DNA of 64,000 nucleotides from Leptodactylus fallax (Eukaryota; Chordata; Amphibia; Anura; Leptodactylidae), in contig CAMRHE010000645.1 of assembly GCA_947044405.1 (NCBI GenBank), positions 496,001 to 560,000 of the forward strand, written 5' to 3'. This document shows positions 32,027 through 43,539 of the stretch, piece after piece. The translations under genes and the position numbers were made by a program. Under the pieces are notes generated by a model. The model ran no database searches. It was not told the origin of the DNA and was given only the letters and a program-made list of their open reading frames with translations. How positions within the stretch are numbered: the first letter of the stretch is position 1; each line of letters starts with the position of its first letter.

Positions 32027-32361
32027 GGCTAAGGCCCCACAAGGCGTAAACGCCGCGATTCGCCTGTGGCGGAAGCGACGTGGAAAAAATTGCGGCGTTT
32101 TACAGTCAGAGCAAAGTGGATGGGATTCTAGTGAATCCCATGCCCACTTTCCGGAAAAAAACACGCTGCGGACAGCATGTCAATTATACCTACGGAGATG
32201 CCGGCGGTTTCCCTACAGGTATAATTGATACAGAAAGTCCGCAGAGGAAAACTCTGCAAATTTTCTGTCTAATCTCTGCGGTAAGAACCGCGATGTGAAC
32301 CCGCCGTGGTTTCTCCTGCAGCACTTTTTTTTGCTGCGGGACGCCACATGGGGCCTTAGCC
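32027..32361. mobile_element. MITE family M1, copy 2, with 3-bp target duplication
   Basis: The ends ggctaaggccccacaaggcg and cgccacatggggccttagcc are inverted copies, flanked by tat (32024-32026 and 32362-32364). The 335-bp interior has tggatgggattctag, tcaattatacctacgg and aaagtccgcagaggaaaac. The 3-bp duplication suggests PIF/Harbinger, but other copies do not give the same length. Confidence 0.8.
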
Positions 32362-32472
32362 TATTTGTACTTTTTGGACTGATGCCAAAATAAAGAAAGT
32401 TAGAAAACACCACACTCAAACCAGAGTAAGGCATTAAAAGAAATTTGATGTTATAGGTCAATACTCTGGAGC

Positions 32473-32920
32473 AGAGGTGTAGCTAGGGTTTCAGCACAGG
32501 GGGGGGGGCGAACATGTCCAAGTGGGCCCCCAACTTAGGTATACCGATATTATCACTATACAGTGACTGTATAGTGGTAGATAGTGGCTGTATACAGGGC
32601 TCTGCAGATGATTTAGGTGAATATAATGCAGCAACATTTAGTGACTTACAGGTGACATTTTTGACTAATTGTTCACATTTCCATTTCATTTCTCTTCCAT
32701 CTGGACCGCCATGACCACTTCTTTCAATCTCTGTAAAGTTTGCAGCACAGACATCTTTGGCTCCTTACTTTTCCAGGCACCTGATCCACATTGTCCTCAC
32801 CTGCACACCCATTCTAATGCTACCCTCAATTATAAAATATATAATGCAACCCCCATAATGAAAAATACCCCCAAGTGCCTCTTTAAATTAATAACTTCCC
32901 TGTTTACCTCCTTTAAATAG
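32473..32920. other. hAT-like left end and unassigned flank
   Basis: gcagaggtgtagctagggtt followed by a G run and gtgggcccccaac is a hAT end of the cagaggcgtagctagg type. No right end was found. A similar phrase at 40196 (ggggcataacttgagggg) may be a relic of the same kind. No gene in the remainder. Confidence 0.4.
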
Positions 32921-32924
32921 TGCG

Positions 32925-33262
32925 TCTTATTAATAATGCACCAGGTGTTTTCTAAGTAAAAGGTAAAAAAAAGAGTTCCAATACCTGGGACCCCCTGGAT
33001 CAGCTGTTTGAATGGACCGTGGTATCTGTGTAAGCGCTGTGACCCCTTCTCTGTTTACACAGTGTCATTCATTTCATAGCGGCCATGTAATGTAACTACA
33101 GCCTGGTCCTATACACGTCTATGTGACAAAACTATAATTACATTTCAAGGTCACTATAAACAGACAGCGTGTGATATAAAAAGGCTCCATGGTCCCTTCA
33201 TACAGCTGATCTCTTATTGGTGATTTATTCTGAGGATACATCATCAATAAAAATGAGGTGGA
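32925..33262. repeat. Foldback-related repeat (cagctgtttgaa ... tgaggataca)
   Basis: Ordered blocks: tacctgggaccccctggatc, agctgtttgaatgg, gcgctgtgacc, cagctgatctcttattgg, tgaggatacatcatcaat, and gaggtggaaaactctttaa. It is the same family as 23430-23690. Non-coding. Confidence 0.6.
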
Positions 33263-33273
33263 AAACTCTTTAA

Positions 33274-33686
33274 GGCTGGGGCCGCACGTGGCGTAAACAT
33301 CACAGAAAAAAAACTAGCGTTTTACATTTCATTTATAGTTCTAGCGAATCCCATCCACAGAAAAATACGTGCAGTGGACATCATTTGGCCATGGTGGAAA
33401 TGGTATGACAAAAACCGCTGCGTTCTACAGACACTGCAAAGTGGATGGGTTTCTAGCAAATCCCATCTACACATTGCAGAAAAATACACGCAGCGGAAAC
33501 ACTGTGATTTCCAAGGCCGCTGCGGTTTGGGAAATCGCAACATGTCAATTATGCCTATGGAAACGCTGTTATAGAAAACCTCTGCAGACTTTGTGAAAAG
33601 TGCTGCAGGAAAAACCGCAATACACTGCCACTGTGGGTTTTCCTGCAGCACTTTTTTGCTGAGGCCCGCTACGTGGGGCCTTAGCC
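33274..33686. mobile_element. MITE family M1, copy 3, inside a Tc1 relic
   Basis: Left ggctggggccgcacgtggcg and right acgtggggccttagcc mirror each other, flanked by ttaa on both sides. An internal ~80-bp segment is duplicated (tagcgaatcccatc at 33350 and tagcaaatcccatc at 33453). It lies against the Tc1 transposase fragment 33694-34030. Confidence 0.8.
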
Positions 33687-33693
33687 TTAAGTA

Positions 33694-34040
33694 TGCAGTA
33701 TGTAGTTTAGCATTGTATTGCTGAAATATGCAGGGCCTTCCCTGAAAGAGATTTCTGGATGGGAGTACATGTAGTTCAAAATCCTCTATATACTGCTCAG
33801 CATTGATGGTGATTTTTAGAATGTTTAAGCTGCCCATGCCATCAATATTAATGGAACCTAATACCACCAGAGATATAGGCTTTTTAACTGTAACATGCTG
33901 GATGGTTCTTCTTGAGTCCACAGAACACGGCATCATAGTTTCCATAAAGAATTTCACATTTTGATTCATCTCACCACAGAACAGTTTTGCCTCAATCCAT
34001 TTAGCTTCGACCCAGAGAGGATGGGAACTTTTCTGTATTT
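33694..34040 (-). pseudogene. Tc1 transposase fragment, family D-like
   Basis: The minus-strand frame reads KKPISLVVLGSINIDGMGSL, then ITINAEQYIEDFELHVLPS and FQGRPCIFQQYNAKLHTA. This matches the Tc1 blocks xxxLMVWGxxSxxGxG and FQQDNAKPHTA, with the second catalytic Asp replaced by Tyr. Upstream pieces are frameshifted. The MITE at 33274-33686 bounds one side, and the Tc1 at 34051 is inserted on the other. Confidence 0.7.
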
Positions 34041-34050
34041 TATTGATATA

Positions 34051-35286
34051 CAGTTGTGCTAAAAAGTTTACATACCCTGGCAGATTTTTTGTTTTTTTGG
34101 CCTTTTTTCAGAGAATATGAATGATAACACAAAAACTTTTTCTCCACTCATGGTTAGTGGTTGGTTGAATCCATTTATTGTCAAACTTCTGTGTTTTCTC
34201 TTTTTAAATCATAATGACAACCAAAAACATCAAAATGACCCTTTTGTGGTAGTTGTGCATGAGGCTCTTTTTTTTCTCAGATGGTAAAACTGCCCATTCC
34301 TCTTGTCAAAAAGTCTCCAGTTCCTGTAAATTCCTGGGCTGTCTTGCATGTACTGCGCGCTTGAGATCTCCCCAGAGTGGCTCAATGATACAGAGGTCAG
34401 GAGACTGAGATGGCCACTCCAGAACCTTCACTTTCTTCTGCTGTAGCCAATGACAGGTCGACTTGGCCTTGTATTTTGGATCGTCCAAGTACGTCCCATG
34501 CGCAGCTTCCTGGCTGATGAGTGCAAATTTGCCACTGGTATTTGCAGATAACATGCTGCATTCATCTTTCCTTCAACTTTGACCAAGTTTCCTGTGCCTT
34601 TGAAGCTCACACATCCCCACATCATCAGTGATCCACCTCTGTGCTTTACAGTAGGAATGGTGTTCCTTTCATCATAGGCCTTGTTTACACCTCTCCAAAT
34701 GTAACGTTTATGGTTGTGGCCAAAAAGTTCGATTTTTGTCTCATCACTCCAAATTACCTTGTTCCAGAAGTTTTGAGGCTTGTCTCTGTGCTGTTTGGCA
34801 TATTGAAGGCGAGATTCTTTTTGGCATTTGCTCAGTAATGGCTTTCTTCTGGCACCTCGACCATGCAGCCCATTTTTCTTCAAGTGCCTCCTTATTGTGC
34901 ATCTTGAAAACACCACACTGATAGCTTCCAGAGAGTCCTGTATTTCAGCTAATGTTATATGTGGATTTTTCTTTGCATCCCGAACAATTTTCCGGGTAGT
35001 TGTGGCCGAAATTTTGGTTGGTCTACCTTACTGTGGTTTGGTTTCTGGGCATGTTATCAGGCCAAAATCACCAGGGTATGTAAACTTTTAAACAGGGTCA
35101 TTTTGATGTTTCTGGTTGTCATTATGATTTAAAAAGAGAAAACACAGAAATTTGACAATAAATGGCTTCAACCAATCACTAACCATGAGTGGAGAAAAAG
35201 TTTTTGTGTTATCATTCATATTCTCTGAAAAAAGGCCAAAAAAACAAAAAATCTGCCAGGGTATGTAAACTTTTTTAGAACAACTG
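34051..35286 (-). mobile_element. Tc1 transposon, family C, complete ends
   Basis: cagttgtgctaaaaagtttac and its mirror at 35253-35286 are the tips of ~200-bp inverted repeats, which include gagaatatgaatgataacac. TA duplications are at 34049-34050 and 35287-35288. At 1236 bp it is shorter than usual because the 5' third of the gene is missing. Confidence 0.9.
34306..35020 (-). pseudogene. Tc1 transposase, family C, truncated and frameshifted
   Basis: Reads RKIVRDAKKNPHITLAEIQ (second helix-turn-helix), then [36 protein letters not shown] (first Asp) and VKHRGGSLMMWGCVSFKGTG. After frame breaks near 34520-34560 it reads [20 protein letters not shown] with the catalytic Glu. The QQDNDPKHT block is altered (WTIQNTRPS frame). 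The first helix-turn-helix is deleted. Confidence 0.85.
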
Positions 35287-35289
35287 TAA

Positions 35290-36039
35290 GGCTTCTTCTT
35301 TGCATGAAAGAGCTTTAACTTGCATTTGTGGATTACACAGAGAACTTGAACACAGGAACAAACTAATAGCATGCACGAACAACTTTTGGCATATTTTACC
35401 TCTCCATCCTCAGAAAACCTCTAAACACAGAACTGTTGACCCTTTAACTGCATACAAATCTACCAAACATTCCTTGCCACACTGATCAGTTTTAGAACAA
35501 TGGAGCTAACATTCCATCTTATCAGCCTTACATCAAAAAACTGTAAACCTCCTTGATATCCTAACAAGCACAGTATCTAAAATGGACCCAAAAAAAACAC
35601 AAACATAAAAGCTGTTTAAACAAGGCAATATCATAGGCCAGAAAACATAAATATCTTCCCAAGTGTACAACAGCTGTAAAACCGCAAAGGGAATCTGGTG
35701 AGTACATTCCCTAGTTCTAAAGGACATACTAGATAAGAAGCTTTTACAGACAATTATTGGGAACAAAAGCTTGTTCATCAGGTTATCGGCTGCTTTTGGC
35801 AGGACAAAAAAAAAAATCATTGTTCAAGAGGAACTTTAGTGATTGTTCCTCCTGCATGTCTTCTGCATCAGCCTGTATAATAGACCAATGTTCTGATCAG
35901 CGCTTGTTTAAAAAAAATCATCCTAAGACGCTACTGAAAATATGATCTGCTGCACAAGAAAATCCTGAGTCACATATATTAACCAATGTAAATGAAAAAA
36001 GAAATGTTAATGCTAACTGATCTACCCTTTGCAAATATC
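35290..36039. other. No gene recognised
   Basis: Unique AT-rich sequence. A 95-codon minus-strand frame (35533-35820) shows no family motif. It could be the downstream part of the DIRS-like relic, but nothing supports this directly. Confidence 0.4.
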
Positions 36040-36620
36040 TGGCCTACCATAACCAAGACCCACACCAACTACTCATCTTCAGCCCAGCATGCATGCAACT
36101 CACCCCCAGAGCAATACCAGTCTTCCCACATCTACAAGTAGTGACACTGACTTTCTCAAAAAAGCTGGGGAGTAAGCAGAGAAAGAATTCATGGCATGGA
36201 TCACACCTGGTCATTACATAAAAACAAATTTTCTGGTTGTGAAACTGACTCTCCTTAATCTCCACCTACACTAACCTTAACAGAACCTGCTTCGACCCAA
36301 GCCTGTGACCAGCTCTCAACACACCACTCCCCGTGAAAATGTTATAATCTCCAAATACTTTGCTCTGTGAATAAGTCCAAGGCCACACTAGAAACCACAT
36401 TGTCTATTCACAGAAAGCACCTTTATATCTTTCAAAAGGGAGATCCATATCTTTAAGTCTTGATAAACTTTCTGGTTGAGAAATGTGAAATGCATGGATG
36501 ACTTACCACCAAAGATGACTGTAGCTAACTGCTGGCATAAAACCTTACCCATCGCCATAATGCAGCTGTAATGACTGAACAACCCTCAAACAAACGTCTA
36601 TTGTGCCTTTCAGCTCCACC
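36040..36620 (-). pseudogene. DIRS-like retrotransposon RT/RNase H relic
   Basis: The minus strand reads LFSHYSCIMAMGKVLCQQL ... YQDLKIWISLLKD ... NRQCGF (36388-36620). In frame-shifted continuation it gives FHGEWCVESWSQAWVEAG-like and NQKICFYVMTRCD-like pieces. The pattern (short helix, MGxxxCxxL, DLxxWxxxL, then FxGxWC..SW) resembles the end of RT and RNase H in DIRS/tyrosine-recombinase retrotransposons. No recombinase was found. Assignment by memory of the family only. Confidence 0.4.
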
Positions 36621-37480
36621 CTATTTCTCAATTTGTCTGCCACCCCTCCAAATGCTCATATTCTGATTTCAAAATACCAAGTGGTAAAAGGGTTAAGCAA
36701 AGGGATCCGATATTCAACCCTAATGTTGTAACAAAGCATGGTGGGCACATCTGCATCCAATTATGTACTTAGAAAAGGCATCACCTCTGTCATGTACTGG
36801 TGCCCTTCATTTTTCCAAAAGTATCCCCAACTTGTCCCTTTGGCAGTTCAAAACATTTGACACGGCTTTGAGGGTCTCTGCAACTGGAGTACTCATGCTT
36901 TAACTGGTAGGTGGAGACAAACTTGCCATGTGCAATATTGGTGCTGGTTTGTCTAGTGTATAATATAAGCACCTAATATACTAGTGCCCTTCTAGATTTG
37001 TGTCAGTTGTTGACTCTCACCCTTGTGAGGGAGCATAAGTGTCCTACTCTATTTGAATCTAATAAATTCTGGGAGAGGGGGTTCAGTGTTTGGGTCTTGC
37101 TTTTCAATAATATTACCCCAAAACCTTTCTGCTTGGTGGCAACTATCCTTGTTAGTATATCCACTGAGATGTTGTACACATCTTCAGTGGAATAGATATC
37201 TTATCGATTGGGGTACTTACCTATAAGTGGTTACGCTATCAGATCTTTTCACTGAATCCATGTGGGGTTGTCATTTAATAATTACACAGACCTATTTTTA
37301 CTGTGCTCCCTTTTTTTATTTTGTTTTGATACAGAAGGGTTACTACGCCTCATTAGGGAGACGCCACTGTGAAGTGTACAGGAACTTATTAGAACATGCA
37401 TGCCCTGCTAAGAATTCTGGGTAAGGAATATGCAAATAAGAACTAAATGGGGGAAAAGGTTACTTTAGTGCCTCCTTTTA
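36621..37480. other. No gene recognised
   Basis: Unique sequence with no coherent open frame. 37338-37410 shares a ~55-bp direct repeat (cctcattagggagacgcc) with 37573-37640. Confidence 0.45.
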
Positions 37481-37481
37481 G

Positions 37482-37763
37482 AAGATAGCTCCCTTCAGAT
37501 CAATGGATGTTTTTTCATGAAACGTAATAGCATAATCTGGGAATATAGCCAAGGCAGAATAACTCCTCACTATGCCTCATTAGGAAGACACCACTGTGAG
37601 ATGTACGAGGACTTATTACACTATGCCTGCCTTGTTATGAACAGTTGTCTACAGTTGGGTACCTCTTCCTTTTGGATGAGTTATTCTGTTCTTGGCTATA
37701 TTCCCAGTTTATGCTATTAGGTTTTATGAAAAAACATGCTTTGATCTATATGGAGCTACCTTC
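37482..37763. mobile_element. Foldback element, ~87-bp arms
   Basis: 37482-37570 (tagctcccttcagatcaat ... gggaatatagccaaggcag) is mirrored by 37676-37763 (tggctatattcccag ... ttgatctatatggagcta). The loop contains a second copy of the cctcattagg.agac.cc phrase seen at 37348. Non-coding. Confidence 0.8.
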
Positions 37764-37799
37764 TATAAGGTAGTGCTAGAGCAAGTTCCTCTTTTCCAC

Positions 37800-38595
37800 C
37801 AAAGAGGTCCACCATAGACGGGGATTCTTTACTAAGAGCAATGAGGCTACGGAACTGACTGCTACAGGATGTCGTGTGTCACATGCAGTGGATTGTGGAT
37901 CCGCTGGGCAACCTAACCAGTCTAGCGTTGGGCCACTCCCAAGGATGTTATCTGAGGAGTCTCCCTGGTTTTCACCCTTTAACCCTCAAACGGGGACCTG
38001 GTCTTTGAAGTGGTGCAAAGCACCAGAGGATTAGACAAAGAATCATCAAGTAGGGGCTGAAGGTCAGTGGCAAGCAGCAGATAAGCAAGGGTGTAAACAA
38101 GCCGAAGGTGGCAGAGATCATACTGTACATGGGTAGGCAAAAGAACTGGATCAGGGTCAATGGCATAGTCAGTAAACAAGCCTAGTTCATTAAATAAAAA
38201 TCTAACAGCAGTGAAGTGACACTGAACCCACATAGTGTGAACCAGAGGTAAGATGACAGGTGCATTTGCTAGGAGAGAGTGCACGACAATAGGCAAGGAC
38301 TGTTATATGGTGATGTGGACTTGTTGTGCAAGTTCAAGAAGGGCCTGGACGTCTTTCATAAATGGAAAAATATTACAGATTATGGGTTTTAGACTTTTGG
38401 TGAAGACAAGTTCATCCATGGTTTTATACTGATTGCTAGATTTGGAGTTGGGAAGGAATTTTTCTTCTGACATGGGTAATTGGCATCAGCCTCATTTTTT
38501 GCCTCCCTCTGGATCAACACTGTAGGGTTATAAAGTGGACTTGATGGACCTGTGTCTTCATTCAACCTCATCTACTACTACTATGTTACTATGAT
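37800..38595 (+). mobile_element. CR1/L2-like LINE 3' fragment with an inner insertion
   Basis: 37815-37880 (ggggattctttacta ... gctacaggatgtcgtg) and 38325-38595 (aagttcaagaagggcctgg ... tatgttactatg) match consecutive parts of the LINE end at 14865-15215. About 430 bp of unassigned sequence (37885-38315) lies between them and must be a later insertion. Its identity is unknown. Confidence 0.75.
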
Positions 38596-38786
38596 GTCTC
38601 AGAGGTGTTGGTACACTGTGTAGACACCTGGGGCGTTATGAAGCACTGGTATTGGGAGAGAATGCAGAAATTATTATGGAGATAAAAGTCAGTGCTGGTT
38701 TTAGACAAAGTGTGGCCCTGGGCAAAAGTAGTGTGGCCCTGATAGAAGTTGGGCCCCAAATTCTAAAATATTGTACAGGCCTTAGG

Positions 38787-39083
38787 GTGAATTCACATCG
38801 TGTTTTTTTTTTATTGAAATCCATAAGCAAATTTGTTTAATGGATTAAAAAAAGTAGATGGAAACAAATGGCCAATCGTATACATAGAGATCAGTGTAAA
38901 AAAGAAAAATCATTTTTTTACCACTTTTTACGACACTAAAATGTAGAATACTGTACTTTTGTGTCCATCCAAAGAAAAACAGACTTTGATGTCTAAGTAA
39001 AGCAATAGACTTACGTTTGCATCCATTTTTGCTTCCGTTAAACGGATCTGCTAAATGGATGTAAAAAGCATGATGTGAATGCA
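38787..39083. mobile_element. MITE with mirrored attcacatc ends
   Basis: gtgaattcacatcgtgttttt mirrors aaaaagcatgatgtgaatgc. Internal gcatccatttttgcttccgt and ttaatggattaaaaaaag also have partial mirrors. 297 bp, non-coding. Confidence 0.65.
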
Positions 39084-39106
39084 AAGATGGAAAAAAAATT
39101 TAAAAA

Positions 39107-39290
39107 AATGGACAGCACTCCAATATTGTAAGTGGAAAAAGTGCACTCTTTATTCCATACGCAATATTTCGGTTCATACATTAGGAACCTTTCTTAAGAC
39201 TTGAAAAAGTTTTCTAGTGTAAGGACCGAAACATTGCATATGGAATAAAGAGTGCACTTTTTACTTGGAATATTGGAGTGCTGTCCATTT
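39107..39290. mobile_element. Foldback with ~75-bp arms and hammerhead-like phrases
   Basis: Left aatggacagcactccaatat ... tccatacgcaatatttcgg mirrors right ccgaaacattgcatatgga ... atattggagtgctgtccatt. On the minus strand, cttaagaaaggttc ... gaaccgaaat resembles the hammerhead series CUGAUGA-stem II-GAAA with two core changes. Confidence 0.7.
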
Positions 39291-39394
39291 TTTCATTTTT
39301 ATTAGAGTGGAATCTGATGCTGGATCCAGGGTAGTAGCAATGCTACCCATCACTGGAATTTTCTGTGGTGTTTTGGACTTTTTATATGATTAGA

Positions 39395-39720
39395 TAAGCA
39401 GATAGACAGATAATAAGATACACAAATACACAGGCAGACAGAAAGATAGACTGATAAACAGATTGATAGAAGGATAGATAGGCGGATAGATCAATCACTA
39501 GATAGATACATAGATAGATATTGAAAGAGAGAGGGACAGATACAAAATTAAATTAAAAGGCAGCACTCCTATATATGCAAAAGAGGACTTTTATTAGCAC
39601 CAAAGTTGCACTTTTGACCTAATAAAAGTCCTCTTTTTGCATATAATAGATATATACAAAGATAGATAGGTAGGTAGACAGGTAGATAGATGGATAGATA
39701 CAGAGATAGTTAGCTAGATA
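39395..39720. repeat. Degenerate GATA microsatellite with an embedded hairpin
   Basis: Many gata/gaca units (agatagatacatagatagat). 39560-39645 is a separate foldback (gcaaaagaggacttttatta against taataaaagtcctctttttgc). Confidence 0.85.
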
Positions 39721-40858
39721 GTTCCATCCTGTACCTAGCTATGAAATAAGCTGAATTAAAGTTTATATTTTTCTTCCTATTGAGATGACTTGAATGAATA
39801 AATCATTCCTTGTATCTATATTATTTTATGTACTTAGGGAAGCAAGGAAAAAAAGACTTCCCACACATGAGACAGAAAAATCAGTAAATATCACGTGTAA
39901 ATGTCAAGCCCGAGGCACGCTCCAGGTTGGATTCTGAGCAAATTACCAAGGAAACACTGCAGTTAGCCACATAAACAGACATTCTGCAGAAAATAAAGGA
40001 GGCTGCGTGGTGATGGCATTACTAACAGAGACTATGTTACAGATCGGATTCCGATTCAACCACTGTGCGGGTCAAAGAGCAGCCTGCTTGTGCAGAGATC
40101 ATGTTGTGTTGTCAGAGAAGCATAGCTAAAATATTCCTTGATTGTTATATAATTATAGGGTCTCTCGAACTCAACCTGTGTGCATACATGTGCTGAGGGG
40201 CATAACTTGAGGGGGTGCAGTTGCACCCGGGCCGAGGAGTCTTAGGGTAGTTTCACACGACAAAATTCATCTGGGTCTAATCAGCAGCAGAAAGCCGCAA
40301 TGGAATGCAGATGCCCTGCTTCGGGATCAAGTTGTGGCTAGACCTTGGCTGAATATACAGGAATTCCTCTTCATTTTCTACCTTGTGAACATACCCTTAG
40401 GGAGCTCATACAGTGACTCTTCCCAATATAAGGAGACCAGTACTATAACCAATATATATAGATAGATATATACCTGGGGGTCCTTGTACAGATTTTGCAT
40501 TGGGGCCCAGGAGCTTCATGTTAAGCCTCTGCATGTGCTGCAAGGTCTGTGGTGAATTTTGTATGAATTAAAGAAACACCTCCACAGTGATAACAAAAGT
40601 GTGATTAGTACCTTTTATATTATCAGCATCATCTGCAGTATTCTGATGCTTGTGTATGGATGTTTATGCAAAATGGAGGTGCAGTGGTCTGGAGATGAGG
40701 ATGAGCAGACTAGTTTGGAGTCAGGACAAGCCAAAGTCGGTATCAGGTATCGGGCAGGTCTCGATAAGCAGATATGTGGAGTGTTCATATGCAAGAAAAC
40801 AAAACGCAGGACAAACTAGCTGATACCCTTGCAGGAACAAGCTCAAGCTCAAAACCTA
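39721..40858. other. No gene recognised
   Basis: Mostly unique. An 86-codon frame (40559-40819) has no recognisable motif. 40196-40240 is a hAT-end-like phrase, and 40250-40330 has a ttcacacgac MITE-like phrase. Confidence 0.4.
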
Positions 40859-41808
<950 letters not shown>

Positions 41809-41837
41809 TCAGGTAGGGTATGACTGGTGAAGCAGGC

Positions 41838-42353
41838 CATTAGGCTGGGTTTATACAGTTCTTTTTAACTGAAGAGTTGTACATGGTTTTTAAATGTAGT
41901 AATTAGCAACACATGTTACTATGCATGTTGCCTGTAGCCTAACAGCCAGTACGCCAGCGGATTTCAGTTCAATAGCTGTTAGCTTATAGTTAACATGCAC
42001 AGTAACGTGCTAGGCATTGCTGCAAATAAAGCACAGTTTTCAAGAATCTATGACCTGCAAATGTTTTTTGTTCTAAGGGGAATAGGACAGCCACCTAGCT
42101 GCAGCTAGTGAGTATAGATGGCTACCTCCTGATCTCTCTATAAAACATAGACCGCTCATCTGCAGCAGCAGGGAGCACCCATGGTCATGTGCAAAGTGAG
42201 TGGTCACTTTTTTCCACTTTTCTTTTGGAATGCCTATTTTGAAGGTTGTTGTATCTAGTGAAATCCCTTGGAACATGAGAGATCTTTTGGAGAGCTTGCA
42301 TTTACCGAAAATCCGGTATTCCATAATAGGTAAAGAATCTGGTCTCTCCGACT
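41838..42353. other. No gene seen
   Basis: 41838-42010 has MITE-like phrases (aggctgggtttatacagttc; gcacagtaacgtgctagg). The 117-codon minus frame at 42073-42426 has no recognisable motif. Confidence 0.4.
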
Positions 42354-42695
42354 TAGGCCTCTTGCAGACGACCGTGGCCAAGATCAATGTGCTATCTGTG
42401 TTTTCACGGATAGCACACTGACCCATTCATTTCTATGGGCACGTACACATGACTGTGAATTACATAGTCACGTGTGCAGGCCGACAGTCCGGGCCACAAA
42501 ATATAGAACAGGTCCTATTCCTGTCCTATTTTGCAGCCCTGCTTCCATGGCTCCTACTCATTTAATGTAAGGGGGCATGGAAGCACGGCCAGTGCACGGG
42601 CGGCACACGGGAGACATCTGTATGTCCCTGTGCGCCGCCCATGCCTTTAATTCACGGCCGGGTGTAAGCACACGGTCGTCTGCAACCACACTTAG
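42354..42695. mobile_element. MITE family M2, copy 1
   Basis: Left taggcctcttgcagacgacc mirrors right ggtcgtctgcaaccacactta. Inner cccgtgc/gcacgggcggc blocks also mirror. Same block order as 50452-50765 (cacatgactgtgaattac, gacagtccgggcc). Confidence 0.8.
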
Positions 42696-43185
42696 TCTGT
42701 TTAGGCTGACTTATATCTAGTGGATTGCCCATATTATCTCCTTAACAAAAGGATTTCATGAGTCCTTCTCTATATGTTTCTAGATGAGCCGCATATGAGA
42801 AGCACATGCCTCAGATGTACAGTGGGGGAAAAAAAGTATTTAGTCAGCCACCAATTGTGCAAGTTCTCCCACTTAAAAAGATGAGAGAGGCCTGTAATAG
42901 ACATCATAGGTAGACCTCAACTATGAGAGACAAAATGAGAAAACAAATCCAGAAAATCACATTGTCTGATTTTTAAAGAACTTATTTGCAAATTATGGTG
43001 GAAAATAAGTATTTGGTCACCTACAAACCAGCAAGATTTCTGGCTCTCACAGACCTGTAACTTCTTCTTTAAGAGGCTCCTCTGTCCTCCACTCATTACT
43101 TGTAGTAATGGCACCTGTTTGAATTTGTTATCAGTATAAAAGACACCTGTCCACAACCTCAAACAGTCACACTCCAAACTCCACT

Positions 43186-43539
43186 ATGGTAAAGACCAAA
43201 GAGTTGTGGAAGGACACCAGAAACAAAATTGTAGACCTGCACCAGGCTGGGAAGACTGAATCTGCCATAGGCAAGCAGCTTGGTGTGAAGAAATCAACTA
43301 TGGGAGCAATAATTAGAAAATGGAAGACATACAAGACCACTGATAATCTCCCTTGATCAGGGACTCCACGCAAGATCTCACCCCGTGGGGTCAAAATGAT
43401 CACAAGAACAGTGAGCAAAAATCCCAGAACCACACGGGGGGACCTAGTGAATGACCTGCAGAAAGCTGGGACTAACATAACAAAGGCTACCATCAGTAAC
43501 ACACTACGCCACCAGGGACTGAGATCCTGCAGTGCCAGA
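43186..43539 (+). pseudogene. Tc1 transposase N-terminal part (family A), before the CR1 insertion
   Basis: Starts [20 protein letters not shown]. Both helix-turn-helix units are present ([39 protein letters not shown]). A TGA at 43354, probably from CGA, interrupts it after 56 codons. The frame then stays open from 43396 and runs straight into the CR1 coding sequence at 43540. Confidence 0.88.

Noticed and set aside
42073..42426. 117-codon minus-strand frame as a gene
   Set aside because: No recognisable motif, and part of it overlaps the M2 MITE end.
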